A DNA stretch of 64,000 nt from Saccharopolyspora erythraea (GTDB lineage: Bacteria > Actinomycetota > Actinomycetes > Mycobacteriales > Pseudonocardiaceae), in assembly GCF_018141105.1 (NCBI RefSeq), contig NZ_CP054839.1:2852001-2916000 (forward strand). The letters are read 5' to 3'. The notes beneath the pieces were generated by a model. The model was not told where the DNA came from and did not search any database. It saw only the letters and a list, made by a program, of their open reading frames with translations. Below, one piece after another: positions 38,523-49,888 of this stretch. The position numbers and the translations under genes are program-made. The first letter of the stretch is position 1, and each line of letters begins with the position of its first letter.

Positions 38523-39713
38523 ATGACGAGTACCACCACCACCGACGGTGCCCAGCACGGCCTGACCGAGCACTCCCACGGGGGGACTGTGGTTCCGCAG
38601 TCCTCCCGCGGGCAGCGCTTCACCTCCTACGACGTCGAGGCCTTCGAGGTCCCCGGCGGCCGCGAGGAGGACTGGCGGTTCACCCCGACCAAGCGCCTGA
38701 AGGGCCTGCACGACGGCACGGCCACCGCGACCGGCTCCATCAAGGTCGCGGTCGACTCGGGTGACGCCGCCAAGGTCGAGACCGTGGGTCGCGACGACTC
38801 CCGGCTCGGCGACGGCGGCGTGCCCGCCGACCGGATCGCCGCGCAGGCGTGGAGCTCGTTCACCGAGGCCACCGTCGTCACCGTTCCCAAGGACACCCAG
38901 CCCTCCGCGCCGATCAGCATCACCGTGGAGGGCCCGGGCGAGGGCCAGACCGCCTTCGGCCACCTCCAGGTGCGCGCCGAGCAGTTCGCCGAGGCCACCG
39001 TCGTCATCGACTACCGCGGCTCCGGTGTGCTCGGCGACAACGTCGAGTTCGTCGTCGAGGACTCCGCGCGGCTGTCGGTCGTCTCGATCCACGACTGGGC
39101 CGACGACGCCACCCAGGTCAGCTCCGAGCACGCCGGCCTCGGCCGCGACTCGGTGTTCCGGCACCTGGCGGTGACCCTGGGCGGAGACCTGGTCCGGGTC
39201 AACACCACCGTCAACTACGGCGACAAGGGCGGCGACGCCGAGCTGCTCGGCCTGTACTTCGCCGACGCCGGCCAGCACCTCGAACACCGCATGCTGGTCG
39301 ACCACTCGATGCCCAACTGCCGCAGCAACGTGCTCTACAAGGGCGCGCTGCAGGGCGACGGGGCGCACTCGGTGTGGATCGGCGACGTGCTGATCCGGGC
39401 CGCGGCCGAGGGCACCGAGACCTTCGAGCTGAACCGGAACCTGGTGCTCACCCAGGGCGCCCGGGCCGACTCGGTGCCGAACCTGGAGATCGAGACCGGC
39501 GAGATCGAGGGTGCCGGCCACGCCAGCGCCACCGGCCGGTTCGACGACGAGCAGCTGTTCTACCTGCAGGCCAGGGGCATCCCGCAGGAGCAGGCGCGAC
39601 GCCTGGTGGTGCGCGGGTTCTTCGGCGAGATCCTGCAGAAGATCACCGTGCCCGAGGTCCGCGAGCGGCTGGAGGCCGCCATCGAGGCCGAACTCGCCGT
39701 GGTCGGCGCCTGA
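38523..39713 (+). CDS. sufD: Fe-S cluster assembly protein SufD
   Basis: 396 aa, paralogue of SufB, forming the SufB-SufC2-SufD complex. EEDWRFTPTKRLKGL at the N-terminus; RMLVDHSMPNCRSNVLYKGAL holds the conserved histidine; C-terminal FYLQARGIPQEQARRLVVRG. ATG one base after the sufB stop. Confidence 0.95.
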   Translation: MTSTTTTDGAQHGLTEHSHGGTVVPQSSRGQRFTSYDVEAFEVPGGREEDWRFTPTKRLKGLHDGTATATGSIKVAVDSGDAAKVETVGRDDSRLGDGGVPADRIAAQAWSSFTEATVVTVPKDTQPSAPISITVEGPGEGQTAFGHLQVRAEQFAEATVVIDYRGSGVLGDNVEFVVEDSARLSVVSIHDWADDATQVSSEHAGLGRDSVFRHLAVTLGGDLVRVNTTVNYGDKGGDAELLGLYFADAGQHLEHRMLVDHSMPNCRSNVLYKGALQGDGAHSVWIGDVLIRAAAEGTETFELNRNLVLTQGARADSVPNLEIETGEIEGAGHASATGRFDDEQLFYLQARGIPQEQARRLVVRGFFGEILQKITVPEVRERLEAAIEAELAVVGA

Positions 39714-39760
39714 GCCCGGCCCACCCACGAAGCTTCCACACACCAGGAGAAACGAAACAA

Positions 39761-41853
<2,093 letters not shown>

Positions 41854-41863
41854 GGGGAGCGCT

Positions 41864-42322
41864 GTGCAACTGGAGCAGATGTACCAGGAGATCATCCTGG
41901 ACCACTACAAGAACCCGCACCGGCACGGGCTGCGCGAGCCCTACGATGCGGAGTCCTTCCAGGTCAACCCGACCTGCGGGGACGAGATCACGCTCCGGGT
42001 CCGGCTGGACGGCGAGGGCTCGGACGCGGTAGTCGAGGACGTCTCCTACGCGGGGCAGGGCTGTTCGATCAGCCAGGCCTCGGCGTCGGTGCTGACCGAC
42101 CTGGTGGTCGGCCGCACCGTCGGGGAGGCGTTCAGGACCCAGGCCGCCTTCGGGGAGATGATGCAGGGTCGCGGGCAGGTCGAGCCCGACGAGGACGTCC
42201 TGGAGGACGGCATCGCCTTCGCCGGGGTGGCCAAGTACCCGATGCGCGTGAAGTGCGCGCTGCTGGGTTGGATGGCTTTCAAGGACGCCGTCTCCAGCGT
42301 CGGTGTGGAGGAGGCGTCATGA
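41864..42322 (+). CDS. sufU: Sulfur-relay protein SufU
   Basis: 152 aa. Zinc-containing IscU-like protein that takes persulfide sulfur from SufS. Cysteines in NPTCGDEI, GQGCSISQAS and MRVKCALLGW, with Asp in CGD, are the zinc/active-site set. GTG 41864. Its stop overlaps a 13-codon ORF. Confidence 0.93.
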   Translation: MQLEQMYQEIILDHYKNPHRHGLREPYDAESFQVNPTCGDEITLRVRLDGEGSDAVVEDVSYAGQGCSISQASASVLTDLVVGRTVGEAFRTQAAFGEMMQGRGQVEPDEDVLEDGIAFAGVAKYPMRVKCALLGWMAFKDAVSSVGVEEAS

Positions 42323-42360
42323 GCGACACTCGTGCCAACACAGAGGTGGGAACGTCATGA
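42319..42360 (+). CDS. 13-codon ORF bridging sufU and sufT
   Basis: MSDTRANTEVGTS. Its ATG overlaps the sufU stop (ATGA at 42319-42322) and its TGA overlaps the sufT start (ATGA at 42357-42360). Such back-to-back overlaps suggest ribosomes pass through it to sufT. The peptide itself need have no role; the GAGGTGGG inside it is the sufT ribosome site. Confidence 0.5.
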   Translation: MSDTRANTEVGTS

Positions 42361-42767
42361 CCGACGAGACCCAGGTCCAGACCGAGGACGACGTCCAGCG
42401 CGGCGTGGAAGGCATGCCGGAGCCGGCGGCTCCCAAGGCCGACCTCGCCGCGGTGGAGGACGTCGAGGAAGCCCTGCGCGACGTGGTCGACCCCGAGCTC
42501 GGCATCAACGTCGTGGACCTCGGACTGGTCTACGACGTCCGCGTCGAGGAGGACAACTCCGCGACCGTGGACATGACGCTGACCTCGGCGGCCTGCCCGC
42601 TCACCGACGTCATCGAGGACCAGGCGCGGGCCGCGCTGACCGGTGGTCCCGGTGGCGGGCTGGTGAACGACTTCCGCATCAACTGGGTGTGGATGCCGCC
42701 GTGGGGACCGGAGAAGATCACCGAGGAAGGCCGCGAGCAGCTGCGCGCTCTCGGTTTCACGGTCTGA
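42357..42767 (+). CDS. sufT: SufT/MIP18-family metal-sulfur cluster assembly factor
   Basis: 136 aa. DUF59 fold: DVEEALRDVVDPELGINVVDLGLVYDV and the conserved LTSAACPLTDVIEDQ with the reactive cysteine; C-terminal WMPPWGPEKITEEGREQL. Assists cluster maturation or transfer. ATG 42357 behind GAGGTGGG. Last gene of the suf operon. Confidence 0.93.
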   Translation: MTDETQVQTEDDVQRGVEGMPEPAAPKADLAAVEDVEEALRDVVDPELGINVVDLGLVYDVRVEEDNSATVDMTLTSAACPLTDVIEDQARAALTGGPGGGLVNDFRINWVWMPPWGPEKITEEGREQLRALGFTV

Positions 42768-42781
42768 CGATCGCCTGCGGT

Positions 42782-42820
42782 CGAGGGGCGCTCCTGCCGG
42801 ACGGGCAGGAGCGCCCCTCG
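42782..42820 (+). terminator. Terminator of the suf operon
   Basis: 17-bp perfect stem (42782-42798 with 42804-42820) and 5-base loop, 15 bases after sufT. Confidence 0.85.
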
Positions 42821-42904
42821 CGCTTCTCAGAGGCTGTCTTCGGACTTCACCTTGCGAAGCGGTTGCGGTGACGGAACCTCAGGCTCAGCGTCAAAGACAG
42901 GCGC

Positions 42905-43966
42905 TCAGCGCTGCGCCTGCCGCGAGGCCACCGCGTCGATCTCGGCGAGCAGCGCGGTCTTGTCGCGTTCGGGCAGGAACGACGCCCGGACGCCGTTGCG
43001 GGCCAGCCGCACCAGCGCCGCCTGGTCGAGTCCCATCCGGTGCGCGGCCCGGTACTCGCCGCTCAGGTCGGTGCCGAACATCGGCGGATCGTCGGAGTTG
43101 AGGGTGACGAGCAGCCCTTGCTCGAGCATCCACGGCAGCGGGTGCTCGGTCCCGCCGGACTGCCACAGCGACTCGGAAGACCCACGGGGCAGCGCCCGCA
43201 CCGCGCCCGTTCGCAGGTTCGAGGTGGGGGAGACGTCCACCGGGAGCTGGGTGTCCCGCAGGTGGGCGATGAGCTCGGCGTCGGCCACGCTCCCGATGCC
43301 GTGGCCGATGCGTTCCGCGCCCAGCGCGCGGATCGCCGACCACACCCGGTCCGGGCCGCGGGTCTCACCGGCGTGCGGCAGACTGTGCAGACCGGCGGCC
43401 CTGGCCCGGGCGAAGACCTCGCGGAACTGGTCCCGCTCGACCTCCAGGCCGCCGACACCGAAGCCCAGCACCGTCTGCGGCCCGTGCGCGATGACGCCGT
43501 CGAGCGTGCGCTCGCCGGCCTCGGCGCCGTAATCCCCGGCGAAGTCGGGTATCCAGCGGAGCCGGATGCCGCTCTCGCGTTCGGCCCGCTTCCTGCCGTG
43601 CTCGATCCCGGCGAAGACGACCGGGGCGGGGATGCCGCGCAGCAGGTGATCGGAGAGGCTGAAGTGCACCTCGGCGTAGCGCACGTTCTGCGCGGCGAGG
43701 GTGCGCGCGGTGTCGAACGCCAGCGCGGCGAAGTCCTCCTCGTCGCGCAGCACCTCCACCGCCCGCCGGTAGACGTCGAGGAAGTGCGGGAAGTCGCGGA
43801 ACTCGTACCACTCGCGGATCTCCCGCAGCGAACGGGAGAACCCGGCGATGCCGTGCTTCTCGGCGAGTGCGAGCAGCAGCGGGGGCTGCATGGAACCTTC
43901 GAGGTGGACGTGCAGTTCCACCTTCGGGAGCGCGGTGACGAACTGGTCGATCGATGCTGAGGACAC
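42905..43966 (-). CDS. add: Adenosine deaminase family protein
   Basis: 353 aa. Zinc TIM-barrel deaminase. KVELHVHLEGSM carries the first metal histidines, LPHAGETRG the conserved His/Glu pair, RIGHGI the next histidine and TLNSDDPPMF the metal aspartates. Deaminates adenosine; the related aminofutalosine deaminase cannot be excluded. GTG start 43966. Convergent with sufT. Confidence 0.9.
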   Translation of the reverse strand: MSSASIDQFVTALPKVELHVHLEGSMQPPLLLALAEKHGIAGFSRSLREIREWYEFRDFPHFLDVYRRAVEVLRDEEDFAALAFDTARTLAAQNVRYAEVHFSLSDHLLRGIPAPVVFAGIEHGRKRAERESGIRLRWIPDFAGDYGAEAGERTLDGVIAHGPQTVLGFGVGGLEVERDQFREVFARARAAGLHSLPHAGETRGPDRVWSAIRALGAERIGHGIGSVADAELIAHLRDTQLPVDVSPTSNLRTGAVRALPRGSSESLWQSGGTEHPLPWMLEQGLLVTLNSDDPPMFGTDLSGEYRAAHRMGLDQAALVRLARNGVRASFLPERDKTALLAEIDAVASRQAQR

Positions 43967-44196
43967 CAGGAACGGCCTTTCAACGGTGACCGCCGGCGGA
44001 CGCGCCGGCGTGCTGGCTGGTGGGGTGACGGGAGAAGCGCGTCACCGGCTACCAGGCGAGATCACCGCGCCTGTGGTCCTGGCCGTAGAGCGGGAGAACG
44101 GGCGTGCGCCCGCGCGGAACCGGGTTCCGGAGCACGGGAGCGACCACGTCGATCACTGTATGGCGCCTTCCTCGCCCTGGCAACGAATCCGCCGCG

Positions 44197-45060
44197 TCAC
44201 ACCCGTTCGTCGGTGTCCAGCTCCACCCGGTCGTCGCACCGGATCCGCCCGGGACGCACCACCTCGGCGTAGACCCCGGCGACCGCGCCCCGGCCGTAGC
44301 GCTCGGTCGTGATGGTGTTGTGCCGCGCGGGAATCCGCAGCGCCTCGCGGTCGACCGGCAGGTCGCCGTGGGCCAGCGTCGGGATCGCGCAGCGCGGAGT
44401 GCCCACGATGACGCGCAGCATCACCTCGGCACCGATGCGCACGTACCGCTGCGACCAGTCGTTCTCCGCGAAACCGCGCAGATGCGGCGTGTCAATGACG
44501 ATGTTCGGCCGGTACCGCACCGGATCCACCGGCGACCCGGCGTGCTCGTCGATCGCGGCGAGCGTCGCGGTGGTGATCAGGTGCACCGGTGCGGCGTCGA
44601 CCAGAGTCCCTGGCGGCGCGAGGGAACCGAACTCGTTCTCCTCGATGTGCACCTCGGCGTCCAGGCCGCTCGCCAGCACCTCGTCCGGGTCGGAGCGCTG
44701 CAGCGTGGCCCCGCCCGGCTTGCGGTTGACGAGCGCGACCTCGCGGCCGAGGTAGGCGCTGAGCGCGGCGCCGGCCCCGGCCGGGTCGGCGGTCGACAGG
44801 CTCGTCCGCGGCGCGGCCGCGGGCAGCGTCATCGCGACGTGGTCGCCGTCGTGGCCGGCCCGGATGGTGGGAAGCGCCCTCCACAGGCGCGGATTCTTCG
44901 CACTCGCGATGCGGCCCGTCGCGACGTCGAGCAGCGCGTAGGCCCGGTCGCCCGCGATCCCGCGCTCGGTCACCTCGCAGGACTCGACGACCTCGCCGAA
45001 CATCGACTTGACGGGGTAGCGGCGCAGCACCGATACGGCGCCGACGTGACTTGCTGGCAT
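44197..45060 (-). CDS. MOSC domain protein
   Basis: 287 aa. N-terminal MOSC beta-barrel (VGAVSVLRRYPVKSMFGE, GDRAYALLD) followed by the MOSC domain (RYRPNIVIDTP, GTPRCAIPTLAHGDL with the conserved cysteine). Related to molybdenum-cofactor sulfurase and mARC-type enzymes. Start 45060 follows GAGGAG; an in-frame ATG at 45087 is less supported. Confidence 0.85.
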   Translation of the reverse strand: MPASHVGAVSVLRRYPVKSMFGEVVESCEVTERGIAGDRAYALLDVATGRIASAKNPRLWRALPTIRAGHDGDHVAMTLPAAAPRTSLSTADPAGAGAALSAYLGREVALVNRKPGGATLQRSDPDEVLASGLDAEVHIEENEFGSLAPPGTLVDAAPVHLITTATLAAIDEHAGSPVDPVRYRPNIVIDTPHLRGFAENDWSQRYVRIGAEVMLRVIVGTPRCAIPTLAHGDLPVDREALRIPARHNTITTERYGRGAVAGVYAEVVRPGRIRCDDRVELDTDERV

Positions 45061-45151
45061 GCGCGGGACTCCTCGGCCGGTGGACACCCGGCCGACACGC
45101 TAGCGGGGCGCCACCGGCCGCGCTGCCGGGGACTCCGTTGCTGAGCAGCTC

Positions 45152-47554
45152 CTAACCGGCGCAGGGGGAAACCGGCGCCGCACCCGGACCTGTGCCCCAG
45201 TCCGAAGGACGGTCCGACAGGGTGTGGTCGACCGAGCCACCGTCGCGCAACTGCTCCCATCCGACCCACACCTGCTCGTGCGGTGCCTCGGACACCCGCA
45301 CACCGGCGTCGTACTGCAGCCTGCCGCCGTCCGCGCCGGGCGCGGTGATGGTCAGCGGCCGCCGACCCGGGAACTGCACCACAGCGCGCTCGAACCGCGG
45401 TGCGTTGAGGACGAACTGCCCGGTGCCCGGCACCGCCGGGTACAGCCCGAGCGCGCTGAAGACGTACCAGGCCGACATCGTGCCCAGGTCGTCGTTGCCC
45501 GTCACGCCGTCGGGGGCGTTGGTGAACAGCGTCTGCTGGGCCCGCGCGACCGCGGAGGTCTTGCCCGGGTGGCCGACCAGCGCGTACATCCACGGCGCGT
45601 GCAGGTCGGGCTCGTTGTTGGGGTTGTAGCGGAACTGCCCGTAGTAGTCGTAGGGGTCGATGACCCACTCCTCGCGGGCGGTCCGCGCCGGGTCGGCGAG
45701 CAGCTTGTCGTAGGCGAAGAACGTGTCGAGCCGCTTCTCCGCCTGCTCCCGGCCACCGACGGCGTCCAGCAGGCCCGGCACGTCCTGCTGCGTCAGCCAC
45801 TGGTACTGCCACGCGGTGCCCTCGTGGAACCCGTCGTCGGAGACCGGTTCGTAGGGCGTCACCCAGGACCCGTCGGGGTTGCGCGGGCGCGGGAACCCGG
45901 TGAACCCGCGTTCGGGGTCGTGCACGGTGCCGTCCCACACGTTGCGCCACGACCGCCCGCGTTCGGCGAACGCCGCCGCGTCCTGCTGCCTGCCCAGCGC
46001 GGTGGCCATGATGGAAAGCGAGCAGTCCGCCAGCGCGTACTCCATCGTCGCCGACCCGCCGTGGTGCGGGTCGACGTCCTGGCCCTTCTTCGGGAAGTCC
46101 GGGTCGTGCTGCACGAACCCCCGCGACAGATACGACTCGTTGCCCGCGCGTCCCTCGTACGGCGACTCCGCCGGGGGCACCTCGTTCGCGTTGCGCAGGA
46201 GCGCTTCGTAGGCCCGCCGCTCGTCGCCCGTCAGCGCGCCGAACCGCCACAGGTCGACCAGGAACGGGGTGACCGGGTCGCCCGTCATGGTGTTGGTCTC
46301 GTAGTTGGCGTAGGCCCACCGGGGCAGCCAGCCGCCCTGCTCGTCGATGGTGAGCACCGAGCGCGCGATGTCGCGGGCGCGGTCGGGCACCAGCATCGCC
46401 AGCAGCTGGTTCTGCGTCCGGTAGGTGTCCCACAGCGAGAAGAACTGGTAGTAGGTCCAGTCGTGGGCGACGTGGATGCGCTCGTCGAAACCGCGGTAGC
46501 GGCCGTCGGCGTCGTTGCCGGTCAGCGGTTGCAGCAGCACGTGGTACAGCGACGTGGTGAAGACCGCCGTGTCGTCGGCGCTGCCGCCCTGGACGCTGAT
46601 CCGGTCCAGCTCGCGCCGCCAGCGGTCCTGGGTGCGCTCGCGGACCTCGTCGAAGCCGTGCGGCTGGCCTGAGTCGTCAAGGCCCTCCGCGGCCAGGTTG
46701 GTGTCGGCGCCCTGCTGGTCGACGTGGGAGATGGCGGTGGTCGCGGTGACCTGGCGGTCGCCGAAGGAGAGCCACGCGCCGCGCAGGCCGCGCTCGCCGG
46801 AGACCGCGCGGCGGCCGGGTTGGCCGCCATCGGGCTGCCACGTGCCGAACGACGAGATCGGGCGGTCGAACCTGGTCGTGAACCACACCGTGTACTCGCG
46901 GCCGCCGCAGAAGCCCTTGCTGCGGACCCACCCCCGCACCGTGTGGTCGTCGACGACCTCCACGCCGCTGGCGCTGATCGGGTTGTCCTTGTTGGCCTGT
47001 CCGACGTTGATGAAGACGTTGGCGGGCGCGGCATCGCCGAAGGTGTAGCGCTCGACCCCGACCCGGGTGTCGGCGGTGGCCTCGACGTCGATGCCGTCGT
47101 AGTCGGTGAGCCTGGTGCGGTAGTAGCCCGCGTCGCCCACCTCGCCCTCGTGAGTGTAGCCCGCCGCGTAGTTCTCGTGGTCGAACTCCTCGGGCCTGGT
47201 GGTGTCGAAGTCGTTGCCCGCGCCGGGGCCGACCGTGCCCGTGGTGGGCAGCGTGGAGATCAGGCCGCCCTGCTCCCAGCATCCGGCTCCGGACAGGAAG
47301 AAGTGGCCGAAGCCGCGGATGCGCGCGTCGTCGTAGCGCCAGCCCGCGTAGTGCGTGCCGATGGGGCTGACCTGCGTCATGCCGAACGGAGCCGACGCGC
47401 CGGGAAAGGTGTTGCCCTCGTCCTGGGTGCCGATGAAGGTGTTGACCGCCTCCACCGGGTCGGCCGGCCGCGCGATGGCGGGAGTGCCCGCGGCGACCAG
47501 CGCGGCCAGGGACGCGACGGCGATCGTGGAGGCTCGGCGCGGGCGCTGCGGCAT
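45152..47554 (-). CDS. Secreted GH92 family alpha-mannosidase
   Basis: 800 aa. Calcium-dependent inverting alpha-mannosidase family. Signal peptide at the N-terminus (RRASTIAVASLAALVAAG, cleavage near AIA-RP), then FIGTQDEGNTFPGASAPFGM, GFGHFFLSGAGC and the C-terminal catalytic-side signature GVTGNDDLGTMSAWYVFSAL. Start 47554 has GGGAGTCAGG upstream; the frame is open further back without support. A perfect palindromic operator sits 16 bases upstream. Likely digests fungal or plant mannan side chains or N-glycans. Confidence 0.93.
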   Translation of the reverse strand: MPQRPRRASTIAVASLAALVAAGTPAIARPADPVEAVNTFIGTQDEGNTFPGASAPFGMTQVSPIGTHYAGWRYDDARIRGFGHFFLSGAGCWEQGGLISTLPTTGTVGPGAGNDFDTTRPEEFDHENYAAGYTHEGEVGDAGYYRTRLTDYDGIDVEATADTRVGVERYTFGDAAPANVFINVGQANKDNPISASGVEVVDDHTVRGWVRSKGFCGGREYTVWFTTRFDRPISSFGTWQPDGGQPGRRAVSGERGLRGAWLSFGDRQVTATTAISHVDQQGADTNLAAEGLDDSGQPHGFDEVRERTQDRWRRELDRISVQGGSADDTAVFTTSLYHVLLQPLTGNDADGRYRGFDERIHVAHDWTYYQFFSLWDTYRTQNQLLAMLVPDRARDIARSVLTIDEQGGWLPRWAYANYETNTMTGDPVTPFLVDLWRFGALTGDERRAYEALLRNANEVPPAESPYEGRAGNESYLSRGFVQHDPDFPKKGQDVDPHHGGSATMEYALADCSLSIMATALGRQQDAAAFAERGRSWRNVWDGTVHDPERGFTGFPRPRNPDGSWVTPYEPVSDDGFHEGTAWQYQWLTQQDVPGLLDAVGGREQAEKRLDTFFAYDKLLADPARTAREEWVIDPYDYYGQFRYNPNNEPDLHAPWMYALVGHPGKTSAVARAQQTLFTNAPDGVTGNDDLGTMSAWYVFSALGLYPAVPGTGQFVLNAPRFERAVVQFPGRRPLTITAPGADGGRLQYDAGVRVSEAPHEQVWVGWEQLRDGGSVDHTLSDRPSDWGTGPGAAPVSPCAG

Positions 47555-47569
47555 AACCTGACTCCCGTC

Positions 47570-47581
47570 GACAACGTTGTC
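47570..47581 (-). promoter_or_regulatory. Palindromic operator of the GH92 gene
   Basis: GACAACGTTGTC, a perfect 12-bp palindrome with the central CG typical of LacI-family operators. It overlaps the place of the -10 relative to a TTGAAG box (47601-47596), so binding would block transcription. Confidence 0.65.
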
Positions 47582-47830
47582 ATGGGTCTGAACCCCTTCA
47601 ACGTAAGAGGCGCCCGCGTGCGGCGGCAATGCGCAGGACGAGTGATCGACGGCCTCTCGGCGGCTGATCGGACCAGGGCGATGCGCCGATCGATCCGGGG
47701 CTGTTGCGGTTGCGGCGGGCGGCGCTCGCCCGGGGCCGTCGCTCAGCGCTTCGCGGTTCACCGGATCCAGCTATGGCGAACGCCAGTTCGACTCTGGAGC
47801 ATCGGTGGTATGACCGGATTGATCGCCGCC

Positions 47831-47920
47831 CCGTTCCTGCTCGCCGCCCGGTTCCTGCTCGCCGCCCGGTTCCTGCTCGCCGCGCGGTTCCTGCTCGCCG
47901 CGCGGTTCCTGCTCGCCGCG
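47831..47920. repeat. Five-copy 18-bp tandem repeat
   Basis: Units of C(C/G)GTTCCTGCTCGCCGC(C/G) at 47831, 47849, 47867, 47885 and 47903, nearly identical. They translate as FLLAAR on the plus strand and as AASRNR-type repeats on the minus strand. Confidence 0.9.
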
Positions 47921-48091
47921 CCGGCTCTGCGCACGGTTGCTGTCCCGGCAGCAGGTGCTCGGCTGCTCACCGCGCTCGTTCGGGCGTTCGTCGCGTGGAG
48001 GCCACCGCCCACGGCGCCCGCGACGCTTCGGGCGCTTGCGCCCCCTTGCGTCCCGCGCTCCGGCTGGAGCGGTCTTGCCGTGGCGCTGTGC

Positions 48092-49888
48092 CTACTGCGG
48101 CCGCGGCGGGAAGCCGCCCATCGACGGCGTGTCCGGTCCGTGCGTCGGGAAGTGGGACGCCGGGAAGTCCTGAGTCGGGAACTCGGGCGCCGTGGGCGTA
48201 CCCCGCAGCACGTCGATGCGGTCCGAGCCGGGGCGCGACATCACCCAGCTCGACCCGTGCAGCGACTTGGCGTGCCGCTTCAGCGGAGCCAGCTGCCGCG
48301 AGACCTCGTCGTAGGTGGTGGCCGTGCCCCGGGCGCAGACGAACGTCGCCAGCGAGAGGCTCACGTCGACGCCGCCCGCGGTGCGGGGCGGGTCGAGGAG
48401 GATCTCCGAAAGCGGCACCAGGTCGTCCAGGTCGGACACGATCAGGAAGTCGTCGCCGCCGACGTGGCCCACCTGCACCGAGCTCAACCCCGCGGCGGAG
48501 TCGGTCAGGGTGCGGCCGATCGAGCGGATGAGGTCGTCGCCCGCGGAGAACCCGGCCGTGTCGTTGACGGTCTTGAAGCCGTCGATGTCCAGCCAGCTCA
48601 CCGCGAACACCTCGTCGGCGGCCAGCCTGCGGGCCACGTCGCGGGCGATCGCGTCGCTGCCGGGCAGGCGGGTGAGCGGGTTGAGCGCGGCGGCCTCCTC
48701 CACCTTGAGGTCGGCCATGCCGCGGATCAGGTGTCCGGCGCGCACGATCCCCAGGCAGCGACCGGACTCGTCGACGACGATCGCGTCGTCGTACATCCGG
48801 TACTGGTCCGAGCCGGTGATCAGCCCCAGCGCCTCCATCGCCGTCGTCGTGGTGGTGACGACCCGCGGTTCGTCGGCGAGCCGCGAGGCCGGGCGCCTGG
48901 CGTGCAGGGCGTGCCCGTACGGGCCGGTGACGGCGAGCAGGAAGCGGTTGCGGTCGATGGTCCAGTGCGGGTGGTTCTGCTCGTCGACCAGCACCACTCC
49001 GCTGATCTCGGGGTGGTCGGCGAGGACCTGCCGGACCTGGTCGGCGATGACGTCGGTCGGCAGCGTCGTGGCGGGGGAGAGGAACTCCGTCACGCGCGGC
49101 CCGGCCGCCAGCGTGGAGACCGAGGGGGCGTGCGGGTCGGTGACCTCGGCGGCCACGCCGGGGATCGTCAGCACGGTCGGCGGCCGTCTCGCCGCGGGTG
49201 CGAGCAGGTTGCCCTGCACCAGCCGCACCCCGTTGCGGCGCAGCGCCGTGAGCTGCCGTTCGTTCTCCACGCCCTCGGCGACCAGCAGCGACTCCGTGGC
49301 GTCGCAGAGGTGGCGCACCGCCTCCAGCACCGGCAGCCGCGCCTGGGTGTCGGGCAGGCCCTGCACGACACCCCGGTCGAGCTTGACCATGCTCGGGCGC
49401 ATGTCGGCGATCAGCGTGAGCGGAACGTCTCCCTCACCCACGCCGTCGAGCGCGACCTGGTAGCCGTCGGCCCGCAGCTTCTCCACGCCGGCGACGAGCT
49501 GGGCGGGGTCGAGCCGCGCGAACGGGGGCCCGATCTCGATCGTGAGCTCCTGAGGGCGCCTGCCGACGCGGCGCAGGTCCTCGCCGAGCACGTCGAGGCG
49601 GGCGAGGTCGTGGGCGACCGTGCCGCCGAAGACGTTCAGGTGCAGCGGGAGGAGGGTCTCGTACTCGGATGCCGACTTCAGGGCCGCGACCGCGAGCTGG
49701 ACGTCCAGCTCTGTGAGCCTGCGCTGCCGCGCGGCCTCCCGGAAGAGGTCATGCACATGCGCACCGGCTGGCCTGGCGAGTGCTTCCACCGCCACGATTG
49801 CACCGGTCTTCACATTGATCAACGGCTGGAATGCGAAGCGTACTTCGTCCACCAGCGCAAGCACGGAGTCGATGTTGCCCGTACTCAT
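48092..49888 (-). CDS. EAL-CBS-GGDEF protein (c-di-GMP related, partly degenerate)
   Basis: 598 aa. Order is EAL (about 10-240), a CBS-pair/linker region (about 280-400) and GGDEF (about 410-570). EAL residues 35-37 are present, as are NVF and KLD, but the DDFG-type loop is DGVGEG and the metal-binding LELTE is TIEIGPP, so phosphodiesterase activity is doubtful. The cyclase motif reads GGDDF, a conservative change that may still be active. No membrane segment; presumably a cytosolic sensor. ATG 49888. Confidence 0.87.
   Translation of the reverse strand: MSTGNIDSVLALVDEVRFAFQPLINVKTGAIVAVEALARPAGAHVHDLFREAARQRRLTELDVQLAVAALKSASEYETLLPLHLNVFGGTVAHDLARLDVLGEDLRRVGRRPQELTIEIGPPFARLDPAQLVAGVEKLRADGYQVALDGVGEGDVPLTLIADMRPSMVKLDRGVVQGLPDTQARLPVLEAVRHLCDATESLLVAEGVENERQLTALRRNGVRLVQGNLLAPAARRPPTVLTIPGVAAEVTDPHAPSVSTLAAGPRVTEFLSPATTLPTDVIADQVRQVLADHPEISGVVLVDEQNHPHWTIDRNRFLLAVTGPYGHALHARRPASRLADEPRVVTTTTTAMEALGLITGSDQYRMYDDAIVVDESGRCLGIVRAGHLIRGMADLKVEEAAALNPLTRLPGSDAIARDVARRLAADEVFAVSWLDIDGFKTVNDTAGFSAGDDLIRSIGRTLTDSAAGLSSVQVGHVGGDDFLIVSDLDDLVPLSEILLDPPRTAGGVDVSLSLATFVCARGTATTYDEVSRQLAPLKRHAKSLHGSSWVMSRPGSDRIDVLRGTPTAPEFPTQDFPASHFPTHGPDTPSMGGFPPRPQ

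Larger units (their letters stand above)
47555..48091. other. 537-base gap between GH92 and the EAL-GGDEF gene
   Basis: Contains the GH92 control region at its left end and an 18-bp tandem array (47831-47920). No protein-coding gene is supported; open frames through the array on both strands only repeat hexapeptides. Confidence 0.6.
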
